Below, piece by piece: positions 50,272-59,196 of a stretch of 64,000 nt of DNA. A program made the position numbers and the translations under genes. This DNA comes from Bacillota bacterium. GTDB taxonomy: Bacteria; Bacillota; Clostridia; Christensenellales; SZUA-584. Each line of letters starts with the position of its first letter. The first letter of the stretch is position 1. Under the pieces are notes generated by a model. The model saw nothing but the letters and a program-made list of their open reading frames with translations, was not told the DNA's origin and did not search any database. The DNA is taken from assembly GCA_023461435.1 (NCBI GenBank), contig JAEYLC010000010.1, positions 1-64,000 on the forward strand. Direction: 5' to 3'.

Positions 50272-50952
50272 ATGTCAAAGGATATACTGGTCGTTGACGA
50301 TGATAAGAACATCTGCGAGGTCATCAAGCTCTACCTGCAAAAGGAAGACTTTAAAGTCACGCTGGCTTATGACGGGCAGGCGGGTATCGACGCGTTCGAG
50401 CGCAGCACGCCCGCGCTCGTGGTGCTCGATATCATGATGCCGCGCAAGGACGGCTGGGAAGTGCTGAAGGCGATCCGCAAATCAAGCTCTGTGCCGGTGA
50501 TTATGCTCACCGCCAAGGGGGAGACGTTCGATAAGGTGCTGGGCCTTGAGCTCGGGGCGGACGATTATATCGTGAAGCCCTTCGATCCCAAGGAGTTCAT
50601 CGCGCGCGTTAAGGCGGTCACGCGCCGTGCGGGCATGCAGGAGGAAGAAAACAAGCAGATCACATACGAAGAGCTTGTGATCGACATATCCAATTACACT
50701 GTCACGTATAAGGGCGAGGTGGTGGAGATGCCTCCCAAGGAGATCGAGCTGCTGTTTTTTCTCGCGTCTCACCCGAACAAGGTGTACACGCGCGAGCAGC
50801 TGCTGCAGCAGGTATGGGACTTCGAATTCTTCGGCGATTCGCGCACGGTGGACGTGCATATCAAACGTCTGCGCAAAAAGCTCTATGATCAGGGCGAAAA
50901 TTGGGAAATCAAGACGGTCTGGGGCGTCGGTTATAAGTTTGAGGTCCGGTAA
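50272..50952 (+). CDS. OmpR-family response regulator
   Basis: This 226-residue regulator has a receiver with D9/D10/D11, phosphoacceptor D53 (VVLDIMMPRKDG), T/A and KPFDPKE, followed by a winged-helix domain with PPKEIELLFFLASHPNKVYTREQLL and DSRTVDVHIKRLRKKL. It is co-transcribed with the kinase (TAATG overlap) and with HtrA, an order like WalRK/YycG-type systems that control the envelope. AGGTAAAAAAAG precedes the ATG. Confidence 0.95.
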   Translation: MSKDILVVDDDKNICEVIKLYLQKEDFKVTLAYDGQAGIDAFERSTPALVVLDIMMPRKDGWEVLKAIRKSSSVPVIMLTAKGETFDKVLGLELGADDYIVKPFDPKEFIARVKAVTRRAGMQEEENKQITYEELVIDISNYTVTYKGEVVEMPPKEIELLFFLASHPNKVYTREQLLQQVWDFEFFGDSRTVDVHIKRLRKKLYDQGENWEIKTVWGVGYKFEVR

Positions 50953-52406
50953 TGGCCAAATCTTTATTTGCCCGCATGCTTGTCGTGTATCTGCTTATCA
51001 TATTTATCGCGTTTGCGCTGCTTGGGGGCATATTCTTTGAAACGCTGAAAAGCCAGTTTTTAAACTCTCAGATGGATGCCATGGAGATCAACGCGCAGAT
51101 TATCAACGACTGGAGCACGAAAAATTATTACGGCGAACTGTCCAACGAGGATTTACAGAGTCTGCTGCTTGAAAAAGCAGCCAGTGACCATACAGTGATA
51201 TGGCTGCTCGACCCGTTCGGCGGATTCTATTTTGTTGCCGATCCGGAAGGGCAGAGCACTCTTGGCGAATCAAATTCCGAAACATATAATTTTTCGGCTA
51301 ACGCGATGAAAGATATAATTGTCCAAAATATTTCCAATGTCAACAGCTCGTTTAAAGATACGGTGATGTCGGTGGAGATACCGCTGAAGATAAAGGATGC
51401 CATTCGGGGAGACGACACCATTATGGGAGCCATCGTTGTCCATAAAGCGGTGAAAGACGTGAATGTCGGCATCAATGCGATATTCCGTCAGGTGTTTATA
51501 CCGCTGCTGATTTCCGTGGCTGTCGCGGCGGTGCTCGTGTCCATTTTGTCAAGATATATCGTCCGGCCCATCAGGGATATTTCCTACGCGGCGGGAGAGC
51601 TTTCGCGCGGCAATTTCGACTGGCGCGTGAAGCCCAAAACGCAGGATGAAATCGGCGAGCTGGCTGAATCGTTCAACAAGATGGCCGAGGATTTAAAGCT
51701 GCAGGACGGTTTGCGCAACACGTTTATCGCGAATGTGTCGCACGAGCTGCGCACGCCGCTCGCTTCGGTTCAGGGCTTTGTTCAGGGCATGCTCGACCGC
51801 GCGATCGAGGAAGAGGACCGCGACAAATACCTGCAGATCGTGCTGGGTGAAACAAAACGCATGAACACGCTGATCACCGATCTTCTTAACCTTGCCAAGA
51901 TCGAGTCGGGCAAGTTCCCGATCGAATACAGCGAGTTCGATATCAACGAGCTGATCCGCCGCAGCATACTGACGTTTGAACAGCGCATCGAGGAAAAGCA
52001 GCTTGAGGTCAACATCCGGCTCAGCGACAGCAAGCTTTTTGTCTGGGCGGATGAGGACCGCATTTCGCAGGTGATCACCAATCTTATCGATAACGCCGTC
52101 AAATTCACACCGCCCGGCGGGGAGCTCAAGGTGTGGACGCAAACCGCCGATAACAAGGTGTATGTGAGCGTTGCGGACACGGGTGAAGGCATACCGGTGG
52201 AAGACCAGCCTTATGTGTTTGAGCGTTTCTTCAAGGTGGATAAATCGCACAGCCAGAGCAAGCCCGGAACGGGGATCGGCCTTTCCATCGTGAAGCGTAT
52301 CATATCCCAGCATGGGGAAAAGATCACGCTGCAGTCGGTGCCGGGCAAGGGGACGGCGTTTACGTTTTCGCTGACCCGAACGTTTGAAGGTCAGGGAACA
52401 AAGTAA
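50952..52406 (+). CDS. Membrane sensor histidine kinase (WalK/PhoR-like)
   Basis: This 484-residue kinase has a helix at about 9-29, an extracellular PAS/Cache-like sensor (30-178), a second helix (about 178-200), a HAMP domain (SRYIVRPIRDISYAAGELSRG) and HisKA with phosphoacceptor His in NVSHELRTPLAS. HATPase motifs are NLIDNAVKFT, DTGEGIP and GTGIGLSIVKRI. It lacks the cytoplasmic PAS of canonical WalK. The partner is the adjacent OmpR-type regulator. The signal is probably envelope stress or cell-wall status, given HtrA downstream. Confidence 0.95.
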   Translation: MAKSLFARMLVVYLLIIFIAFALLGGIFFETLKSQFLNSQMDAMEINAQIINDWSTKNYYGELSNEDLQSLLLEKAASDHTVIWLLDPFGGFYFVADPEGQSTLGESNSETYNFSANAMKDIIVQNISNVNSSFKDTVMSVEIPLKIKDAIRGDDTIMGAIVVHKAVKDVNVGINAIFRQVFIPLLISVAVAAVLVSILSRYIVRPIRDISYAAGELSRGNFDWRVKPKTQDEIGELAESFNKMAEDLKLQDGLRNTFIANVSHELRTPLASVQGFVQGMLDRAIEEEDRDKYLQIVLGETKRMNTLITDLLNLAKIESGKFPIEYSEFDINELIRRSILTFEQRIEEKQLEVNIRLSDSKLFVWADEDRISQVITNLIDNAVKFTPPGGELKVWTQTADNKVYVSVADTGEGIPVEDQPYVFERFFKVDKSHSQSKPGTGIGLSIVKRIISQHGEKITLQSVPGKGTAFTFSLTRTFEGQGTK

Positions 52407-52496
52407 CGTTTTGTTCACCACTTGTTTCCACTTTGTTAAAAAGCGGCGTATATAATAACACTCATACAGCAATAATGTTCCTAGGAGGTTATACAC

Positions 52497-53876
52497 ATGA
52501 ACGATGAATCGAAACCCCAAGGCGAAGAAAACAAACCGCAAGGGTGGGATGACGAGAAGCGCGGATATGAGCAGCCGCCCGCGGCGGGCGGATACGGATT
52601 TTACGGACAGCAAAATCAAAACTGGGGTCAGGGATGGCAGCAGCCTGTTTACACGGGGACCCCTGCGAGCAGGCCAAGCAAGCCAAAGAAGTCAAGGGGC
52701 GGGCTGATTGCGCTGCTGATCGTGCTATGCCTGTTCGGAGGCGCCGCCGCGGGAACATTCCTCGTGGCGCCGAATATCGGCAATATCAACGGCGGACAGT
52801 CGGGTGACCTTACGATGCTTCCGCAGGATAACGCCGCATCGCCTTCAGACAACAACGCGCAGACAACCGATGTGCCGGAAATCGGCGGAGCCAATCCGGA
52901 TATCGATGCCGCGGCGGAGAGCCCGATCGTGCAGATTGCCAAGGAAGTGGGGCCGTCCATCGTGGGCGTTGCGGTCAGCGTCAATCAGCCGATGCTCGGA
53001 GAGCAGGGAGTCACTCAGGAGGAGAGCGGATACGGCACAGGCATTATCGTCACACAGGACGGCTACATTGCCACCAACAACCATGTGGTGCAGGGCGCCG
53101 ATACCGTGAAGATCAAGCTTTATGACGGCACGGAGTACCCGGCAACCGTCGTGGGTACCGATAAGACGACGGACCTCGCGGTGATCAAGATCGATGCGAC
53201 AGGGCTGACCCCGGCGGCGCTCGGAGATTCGGATGTCCTTCAGGTTGGTGAGACAGTGGTCGCCATCGGCAATCCTTTGGGTGAGGAACTCGCGGGCAGC
53301 GTCACATCGGGCATTGTGAGCGCGCTCAAACGCGATATTCCGACGAACGGGTTCAGTCAGGAATACATTCAGACAGACGCGGCGATCAACCCCGGCAACA
53401 GCGGCGGTGCGCTGGTCAACTTAAATGGCCAGGTCATCGGCATCAACACGCTCAAAACCTACATGGCCGGGTATGACAATTACGGCGTGCCGATCGGCAC
53501 GGAGGGCATTGGATTCGCGATACCGATCAACCACGCGAAGCCGATCATTGAACAGCTGATCGCCACTGGCAGCGTTCAGCGGCCCGGTATCGGAATCTCC
53601 TGCTTTGTGGATGAAACGCATCAGGTCAATCCCGAAGGTGCGCCCGCGGGTGTCACGCTGGCGGATGTGACGGAGAACGGCCCGGCTGCCAAGGCAGGGC
53701 TTCAGATCGGTGATATCATCACCGCGATCGACGGAACGGCGGTGGATACGGTGGATGCGCTGACCGCCATTTTGCAGAGCCACGCGATAGGGGAACAGGT
53801 TGAACTCACGGTATGGCGCAGCGGACAGGAGTACAAGGCTGTCGTGACCGTCGGCGATCTCAACCAAATGGGATAA
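52497..53876 (+). CDS. htrA: HtrA/DegP-type serine protease (S1C) with PDZ domain
   Basis: This 459-residue protein has a cytoplasmic Gly/Gln/Pro-rich N-terminus, one membrane helix (about 68-90), a disordered linker, a trypsin-like protease with catalytic His196 (ATNNHVVQG), Asp226 (TTDLAVIK) and Ser302 (NPGNSGGALV), and a C-terminal PDZ domain (about 360-450, PAAKAGLQIGDIITAIDG). It degrades or refolds damaged surface proteins. AGGAGG lies nine bases upstream. TATAAT at 52451 suggests it also has its own promoter. Confidence 0.96.
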   Translation: MNDESKPQGEENKPQGWDDEKRGYEQPPAAGGYGFYGQQNQNWGQGWQQPVYTGTPASRPSKPKKSRGGLIALLIVLCLFGGAAAGTFLVAPNIGNINGGQSGDLTMLPQDNAASPSDNNAQTTDVPEIGGANPDIDAAAESPIVQIAKEVGPSIVGVAVSVNQPMLGEQGVTQEESGYGTGIIVTQDGYIATNNHVVQGADTVKIKLYDGTEYPATVVGTDKTTDLAVIKIDATGLTPAALGDSDVLQVGETVVAIGNPLGEELAGSVTSGIVSALKRDIPTNGFSQEYIQTDAAINPGNSGGALVNLNGQVIGINTLKTYMAGYDNYGVPIGTEGIGFAIPINHAKPIIEQLIATGSVQRPGIGISCFVDETHQVNPEGAPAGVTLADVTENGPAAKAGLQIGDIITAIDGTAVDTVDALTAILQSHAIGEQVELTVWRSGQEYKAVVTVGDLNQMG

Positions 53877-53890
53877 ATAGCATGAAATGA

Positions 53891-53933
53891 AAGAAGCAGC
53901 GGCGGGAGCAATCTCGCTGGCTGCTTCTTTTTT
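53891..53933 (+). terminator. Terminator of htrA
   Basis: AAGAAGCAGC (53891-53900) pairs with GCTGCTTCTT (53920-53929), with inner GCGGGAGC/ATCTCGCT pairing, followed by TTTT. Confidence 0.85.
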
Positions 53934-53994
53934 GGTTACGGATTCCCCAGGGAGCACGAAGCTTCCGAGGGCATAACAAAAAAATTCTGCGTCT

Positions 53995-54114
53995 TTAGAG
54001 TTCGGTGTCCTTGTTTTTGTCGTTTTCCACGGGCTTGACCGACTTGTTTTCACAATTCATCATGTCGTTTGAGTATTGCGTGGATTTCATTTTACGCGCT
54101 TTTCTTGTTTTCAT
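53995..54114 (-). CDS. 39-residue small basic protein of unknown function
   Basis: The minus strand has GGAGGTGA five bases before an ATG at 54114, one of the best ribosome sites in the window, then 39 codons to TAA at 53995. The peptide begins MKTRKARKMKSTQYSNDMM and continues with a Lys/Asn/Asp/Glu-rich tail. It has no signal or membrane segment. It lies alone between the htrA terminator and the AroE-like gene. No family was recognised. The strength of the ribosome site and the frame's separation from other genes support it being real. Confidence 0.65.
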   Translation of the reverse strand: MKTRKARKMKSTQYSNDMMNCENKSVKPVENDKNKDTEL

Positions 54115-54318
54115 TACCGTCACCTCCGCCAATATTCTGCCCTGATTCAAGACATGCTATCACATAAACCGTGAAGAGCTCAAAACCGCGCCATCGCTGC
54201 TGTTCGCGAAATGAATCATCAAAGTTTCTTTAAAAAAGCCATTTTTTTATGAAATATAATATGTTATGATGTTTGAAATCCACATTAACAAAAGAGCTTT
54301 TTTTAGCGGGTGAAAAAG

Positions 54319-55152
54319 ATGCACGATTTTTTGAGTTTCGGGCTGGTCGGGGAAGACATTTCGCATTCTTATTCCCCGCATATATACAATACGATTTTTG
54401 ATGAAATCAAATGGAATGCCGTGTATTTTCCGTTTCCCGTGCCGAACAAAGAAAGGTTTTTAGCCGCGCTGCCCATACTGCGCATGGAGTTTGCGGGCTT
54501 CAATACCACCGCGCCTTACAGGCGGGATATTATGCCGCATCTTGATAATTTTGATTTATCGGCGAAAAAAGCGGGGACAGCCAACACGATCGTGGTGAAG
54601 GACGAAAAGCTGATCGGCTACAACACGGAAATCGACGGGTTTACGCGCAGCCTGATCGGCTTTGCGGGCGATCTGCATGACAAGGACGTGCTGCTTATCG
54701 GAGCGGGCGGCGTCGCGCGCGCGGTGGCCAGCGTTCTGCTCGATAAGGGCGCTTTTTTAACGCTGCTGTCGCGTAATGAGGCGCACGCGGCGGAGCTCAT
54801 GGAAAGCCTGCAAAAAAGATATCACAAAAACAGAATCAAGACCATAAAAGGCTTGTCGGACAACGATGAGTTTTATGCCGCTTTCAACACCGCCAAGGTG
54901 GATATCGGCGGCAAAGCCTCCGAGGTCTTCATCCATCCGCACACCTATGAAAGCTTTAAGCTCGCTTACGACACGTCGTATGTGCCCACCGAATTCCTGA
55001 AAAAAGCGCAAAGCTTCGGCGCAAAAACAAAGAACGGCCTTGATATGCTTTTCTTTCAGGCCGTGATGTCGGTCAATATCTGGCTTGGGCAGGATATGGA
55101 GCGAAGCACGATTGAAAACGCCCACCGCAGAGTGATGGAGAGTTTAAAGTAA
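54319..55152 (+). CDS. Shikimate dehydrogenase-like protein with altered catalytic residues
   Basis: This 277-residue protein has the AroE fold: N-terminal shikimate-binding domain (GEDISHSYSPHIYN) and NAD(P) site LLIGAGGVARAVASVLL. The catalytic Lys of the NxTxPxK motif is Arg68 (FNTTAPYRR), and the catalytic Asp of NTDxxG is Glu104 (YNTEIDG). Both changes are conservative but unusual. The region after the cofactor site is also divergent (ELMESLQKRYHKNR). It may be a quinate- or related-substrate enzyme or an enzyme with another role. ATG 54319 follows GGTGA by five bases; GTG 54310 is an alternative. Confidence 0.78.
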   Translation: MHDFLSFGLVGEDISHSYSPHIYNTIFDEIKWNAVYFPFPVPNKERFLAALPILRMEFAGFNTTAPYRRDIMPHLDNFDLSAKKAGTANTIVVKDEKLIGYNTEIDGFTRSLIGFAGDLHDKDVLLIGAGGVARAVASVLLDKGAFLTLLSRNEAHAAELMESLQKRYHKNRIKTIKGLSDNDEFYAAFNTAKVDIGGKASEVFIHPHTYESFKLAYDTSYVPTEFLKKAQSFGAKTKNGLDMLFFQAVMSVNIWLGQDMERSTIENAHRRVMESLK

Positions 55153-55172
55153 ACGAGCGCGCGCCGTTTGGC

Positions 55173-56078
55173 TCAATCGCCGAGCACGGTTTTAAGCGTA
55201 TGCCCGTCCGTCACAAACAGCACATCGCCCGAAACGTCGGTGCGCAGCGTGTCGATATCGTATTTATCAAGAAGGTCGAGCGTTTCCTGATGCGGATGGC
55301 CGTAGTCGTTGCCTTTGCCGCAGCTGATCACCGCAAAATCGGGCGAAACGGCTTTCAAGAAGGCTTCGGATGTGCTCGTGTAAGAGCCGTGGTGGCCCAC
55401 TTTGAGCACATCGGCGTCAATACCGTATCCCGCGCTTAAAACCTCCGATTCCGCCCACGCTTCCGCGTCTCCGGTCAACAAAAATTCGGTATCCAAATAG
55501 TCCACCATCAGCATCACGCTTTCGTTGTTCGCGTCTTTATCGGCATCCTTATCGGGTGATACGATTGTACAGCTGGCATCTCCAAGATGAAACGTTTCTC
55601 CCGCATAAGCGACGGTTATTGGAATGCCGTGCTTTTCGATGGTATCCATCAGCTTTTGATAGGTTTTGGAATCGCTGCGCATGTCGGGCATGTAAACGCG
55701 GCCGATCTCGCAACTGCCGATAATTTCGGCCATGCCGCCGATATGGTCGGCATGCGGATGCGTGGCGACGAGCACGTCGATCTGCGATATGCCGCGTTCA
55801 TCAAGCTCTTCTTTGATGGCGGCCGCGTCTTTTTGCTCGCCCGCGTCAATCAGCATGACATCATCTGAACCGAAAGCAACAAGAATGCTGTCGCCCTGTC
55901 CGACGTCAATGACCATCACACCGAGGTCATTTCCCGCGGCCGGGCTTGAGGAAACCGGCGGTTCCGGAGCTAAGGGCGCGCAGCCGGTCAGGCACAGCAC
56001 GGCGGCAAGGGAGAGGGCCGCTGCGGTCCGCTTCAGTTTGTTTATGCGTTTTTTTAAGCCTGTACGGTTACCTCTCAA
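55173..56078 (-). CDS. Metallo-beta-lactamase-fold lipoprotein, ComEC C-terminal-like
   Basis: This 301-residue protein has a basic N-terminus, a lipobox CLTGC (Cys near 33) and a metallo-beta-lactamase domain with HPHADHIGG, LLTGDAE and VGHHGSYTS, resembling the C-terminal nuclease-like domain of ComEC/Rec2. It may be a surface nuclease or phosphohydrolase. The TTG start at 56078 has GAGG seven bases upstream. It converges on the AroE-like gene with 20 bases between and has no competence genes around it. Confidence 0.88.
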   Translation of the reverse strand: MRGNRTGLKKRINKLKRTAAALSLAAVLCLTGCAPLAPEPPVSSSPAAGNDLGVMVIDVGQGDSILVAFGSDDVMLIDAGEQKDAAAIKEELDERGISQIDVLVATHPHADHIGGMAEIIGSCEIGRVYMPDMRSDSKTYQKLMDTIEKHGIPITVAYAGETFHLGDASCTIVSPDKDADKDANNESVMLMVDYLDTEFLLTGDAEAWAESEVLSAGYGIDADVLKVGHHGSYTSTSEAFLKAVSPDFAVISCGKGNDYGHPHQETLDLLDKYDIDTLRTDVSGDVLFVTDGHTLKTVLGD

Positions 56079-56214
56079 AATCTGACCTCGATTCGTCGAT
56101 ATGTTAAAATTCTAGCGGCGGTGAAAAGCATATGTCAATACCTCTGCATGTATATTCTTTCACGAAAACGCGCTGGGAAAGAATAGATAAGGCAAGGTTC
56201 ATGCATAATTGATG

Positions 56215-56243
56215 TTGTGCTTAAATTTCAAATGCGGTATAAT
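56215..56243 (+). promoter_or_regulatory. Promoter of ppdK
   Basis: TTGTGC (56215-56220), a 17-base spacer and a perfect TATAAT (56238-56243), 62 bases before the start codon. Confidence 0.65.
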
Positions 56244-56305
56244 TTTCTGGCTGGAAATTTGACAGGGCTATTTAAGCCTTATAAAAAGTTGAAGGAGAAG
56301 TGTAA

Positions 56306-58936
56306 ATGTCAAAAAAGTATGTGTATCTTTTTAGCGAAGGCAACGCCTCAATGAAGAATCTCCTGGGCGGCAAGGGTGCGAACCTGGCGGAGATGACGGG
56401 GCTCGGTCTGCCTGTTCCCCAAGGGTTCACTGTGTCGACGGAAGCGTGCACGCGCTACTACGAAGACTGCAAAACAGTCGCCGACGACATCGTCGAACAG
56501 ATCAATGAAGGCATGGTCAAAATGGAGGAGATCAACCAGAAGAAATTCGGTGATCCCGTCAACCCGCTGCTCGTTTCCGTTCGCTCGGGCGCAAGAGCTT
56601 CAATGCCGGGCATGATGGACACGATATTAAACCTCGGTCTTAACGACGTGGCGGTGGAAGGCCTTGCAAAGCTCACGCAGAACGAGCGTTTTGCGTACGA
56701 CAGCTACAGACGCTTCATTCAGATGTTCTCGGATGTTGTGATGTGCATCCCCAAAGCAAAATTCGAAGAGATTCTCGACGATGTGAAAGAAGAAAACGGC
56801 GCCAAGCACGATACGGACTTGACGGCTGAAAATTTAAAGACAGTTGTTCAAAGATACAAAGCGCTCTACCTTGTGGAAATGGGCAATGAATTCCCGCAGG
56901 AGCCCAAGGTTCAGCTGATGGAATCCATCAAAGCGGTGTTTCGCTCGTGGGACAACCCCCGCGCCATCGTATACCGCCGCATGAACGACATCCCGGGCGA
57001 CTGGGGCACAGCCGTCAACGTGCAGGCGATGGTGTTTGGCAACATGGGCAACGATTCAGGCACAGGCGTGGCATTCACACGCAATCCTTCAACGGGTGAG
57101 AAGAAGCTGTACGGCGAATTCCTGATGAACGCTCAGGGCGAAGACGTGGTGGCCGGTATCCGCACACCCCGGGCAATTTCCGAGCTTAACGATACGATGC
57201 CCGATGTGTATACGCAATTCACAAAGATCGCGCAGACGCTCGAGGATCATTACCGCGACATGCAGGACATGGAGTTCACCATCGAAAAGGGCAAGCTCTA
57301 CATGCTTCAGACAAGAAACGGCAAGCGTACCGCCGCCGCGGCGCTGAAAATCGCTGTGGATCTCGTGGCGGAAGGCAAGCTCTCCAAACAGGAAGCGCTG
57401 CTCAAGGTGGAGCCCAAGCAGCTTGACGCATTGCTGCATCCCACATTCGATCCCAAGGCCATCAAGAGCGCCACGTCGATCGCGAAGGGCCTTGCGGCGT
57501 CTCCGGGCGCTGCCTGCGGCAAAATCTATTTCACCGCAGAAGAAGCCAAGGAAGCCGCGGAAGCGGGCAACGACGTTGTGCTGGTCCGCCTTGAGACATC
57601 GCCGGAGGATATCGAAGGCATGTATGCGTCCAAGGGCATACTGACAGCCAGAGGCGGCATGACCTCTCACGCGGCTGTGGTCGCGAGAGGCATGGGCACC
57701 TGCTGCGTATCGGGCTGCGGCGAGATCATGATCTCCGAAAGCGCAAAGACGATGACAGTGGGCGGCAAGGTCTACAATGAAGGCGATTACATTTCTCTCG
57801 ACGGTTCCACGGGCATGGTGTACGGCGAGAAGGTCGCGACGCTCGAAGCCGAGCTGACCGGCGATTTCGGCACCATCATGGAATGGGCCGATGAGGTGAG
57901 GACGCTCAAGGTGAGAACCAACGCGGACACACCGAATGACGCAATACAGGCCATCCGGTTCGGCGCGGAAGGCATCGGCCTTTGCCGCACGGAGCATATG
58001 TTCTTTAATGAGGACAGAATTCCCGGAATGCGTGAAATGATCGTCTCCAAGACGGTGGATCAGCGCGTGCGTGCGCTTGCCAAGCTGCTGCCGATGCAGA
58101 AGGAAGACTTCAAGGGCATTTATGAGGCGATGGGCGAGCTGCCTGTCACCATCCGCCTGCTCGATCCGCCGCTGCACGAATTCCTGCCCACAGAGGAAGA
58201 TGATATCAAGAAACTCGCCAAAGAAATGATCATTCCCGTGGAAGAGCTCTTGCTCACGATCTCAAGCCTGCACGAGTTCAACCCGATGCTCGGGCACAGA
58301 GGCTGCCGTCTGGCTGTCACGTATCCGGAAATCGCCGAGATGCAGGCGCGCGCCATCATGGAAGCGGCTATCGAAGTGGCTCAGGAGAAGGGCACCAAGA
58401 TCAAGCCCGAAATCATGATTCCGCTGGTCGGCGAAATCAAAGAGCTCAAGTTTGTCAAGGACGTTGTGGTGAAAACCTGCGAAGAGGTCATCTGCGAAAA
58501 AGGCGTGAAGATTGAATACATGGTCGGCACGATGATCGAGGTACCGCGTGCGGCGCTCACAGCCGACGAAATCGCGGAGGAAGCCGAGTTCTTCTCGTTC
58601 GGCACGAACGATTTAACCCAGATGACGTTCGGGTTCTCGCGTGACGATGCGGGCAAGTTCCTCGACGATTACTACAACAGGAAGATATACGAGTCTGATC
58701 CGTTTGCGAAGGTGGATCAGAAGGGCGTCGGCAAGCTCATGAAGATGGCGGCCGAGCTCGGAAGAAAGACGCGCCCGAACATCAAGCTCGGTATCTGCGG
58801 CGAGCACGGCGGTGAGCCCAGCTCGGTCAAGTTCTGCCATGATATCGGTCTGCAGTATGTGTCCTGCTCACCGTTCCGTGTGCCGATCGCAAGGCTTGCG
58901 GCGGCGCATGCGGCGATACTTGAGAAACAGGCGTAA
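56306..58936 (+). CDS. ppdK: Pyruvate, phosphate dikinase
   Basis: This 876-residue enzyme interconverts pyruvate, ATP and phosphate with phosphoenolpyruvate, AMP and pyrophosphate, for glycolysis or gluconeogenesis in anaerobes. The N-terminal ATP-grasp part starts GKGANLAEMTGLGLPVPQGF. The swivelling domain has GGMTSHAAVVARGMG with phospho-His455. The C-terminal TIM barrel has GLCRTEHMFF and GICGEHGG. Length and His position match the clostridial enzyme. A neighbouring promoter and terminator make it monocistronic. AAGGAGA lies eight bases before the ATG. Confidence 0.98.
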   Translation: MSKKYVYLFSEGNASMKNLLGGKGANLAEMTGLGLPVPQGFTVSTEACTRYYEDCKTVADDIVEQINEGMVKMEEINQKKFGDPVNPLLVSVRSGARASMPGMMDTILNLGLNDVAVEGLAKLTQNERFAYDSYRRFIQMFSDVVMCIPKAKFEEILDDVKEENGAKHDTDLTAENLKTVVQRYKALYLVEMGNEFPQEPKVQLMESIKAVFRSWDNPRAIVYRRMNDIPGDWGTAVNVQAMVFGNMGNDSGTGVAFTRNPSTGEKKLYGEFLMNAQGEDVVAGIRTPRAISELNDTMPDVYTQFTKIAQTLEDHYRDMQDMEFTIEKGKLYMLQTRNGKRTAAAALKIAVDLVAEGKLSKQEALLKVEPKQLDALLHPTFDPKAIKSATSIAKGLAASPGAACGKIYFTAEEAKEAAEAGNDVVLVRLETSPEDIEGMYASKGILTARGGMTSHAAVVARGMGTCCVSGCGEIMISESAKTMTVGGKVYNEGDYISLDGSTGMVYGEKVATLEAELTGDFGTIMEWADEVRTLKVRTNADTPNDAIQAIRFGAEGIGLCRTEHMFFNEDRIPGMREMIVSKTVDQRVRALAKLLPMQKEDFKGIYEAMGELPVTIRLLDPPLHEFLPTEEDDIKKLAKEMIIPVEELLLTISSLHEFNPMLGHRGCRLAVTYPEIAEMQARAIMEAAIEVAQEKGTKIKPEIMIPLVGEIKELKFVKDVVVKTCEEVICEKGVKIEYMVGTMIEVPRAALTADEIAEEAEFFSFGTNDLTQMTFGFSRDDAGKFLDDYYNRKIYESDPFAKVDQKGVGKLMKMAAELGRKTRPNIKLGICGEHGGEPSSVKFCHDIGLQYVSCSPFRVPIARLAAAHAAILEKQA

Positions 58937-58949
58937 TTAAGGCACACGC

Positions 58950-58980
58950 AAAGGACAGAGCTTCGGCTCTGTCCTTTTTG
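58950..58980 (+). terminator. Terminator of ppdK
   Basis: AAAGGACAGAGC-TTCG-GCTCTGTCCTTT (58950-58977), then TTG, 13 bases after the stop. Confidence 0.92.
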
Positions 58981-59154
58981 CATCTCTCCAATTGGTGAAA
59001 TACAGGAAGGCTCAAACTATCGTGAGAGCTAGATACTCAATCATGAAATGCAAGAAGGAATAAAAAGCCGAAGCTTACCGCGAAAAACGCAGAAACTACT
59101 TTTATGCTGAAATATCAATTCCTCGTCCATATCATCACATCCTTTTTTTCGAAT

Positions 59155-59186
59155 CATAAAAGCACCCTTGCTAGAGTGCTTTTAAA
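59155..59186 (-). terminator. Terminator of the PTPE-repeat lipoprotein
   Basis: AAAAGCAC (59157-59164) pairs with GTGCTTTT (59176-59183); T-runs lie on both strands, so it could serve either direction. The gap 58981-59154 holds no gene. Confidence 0.7.
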
Positions 59187-59196
59187 ACGTTTTGCT

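Noticed and set aside
55173..56078. A competence gene (comEC)
   Set aside because: Only the metallo-beta-lactamase part is present; there is no membrane channel domain and no other competence gene nearby.
57089..58177. 362-codon minus-strand open frame inside ppdK
   Set aside because: ppdK is conserved across its whole length; the antisense frame shows no motif and no start signal.
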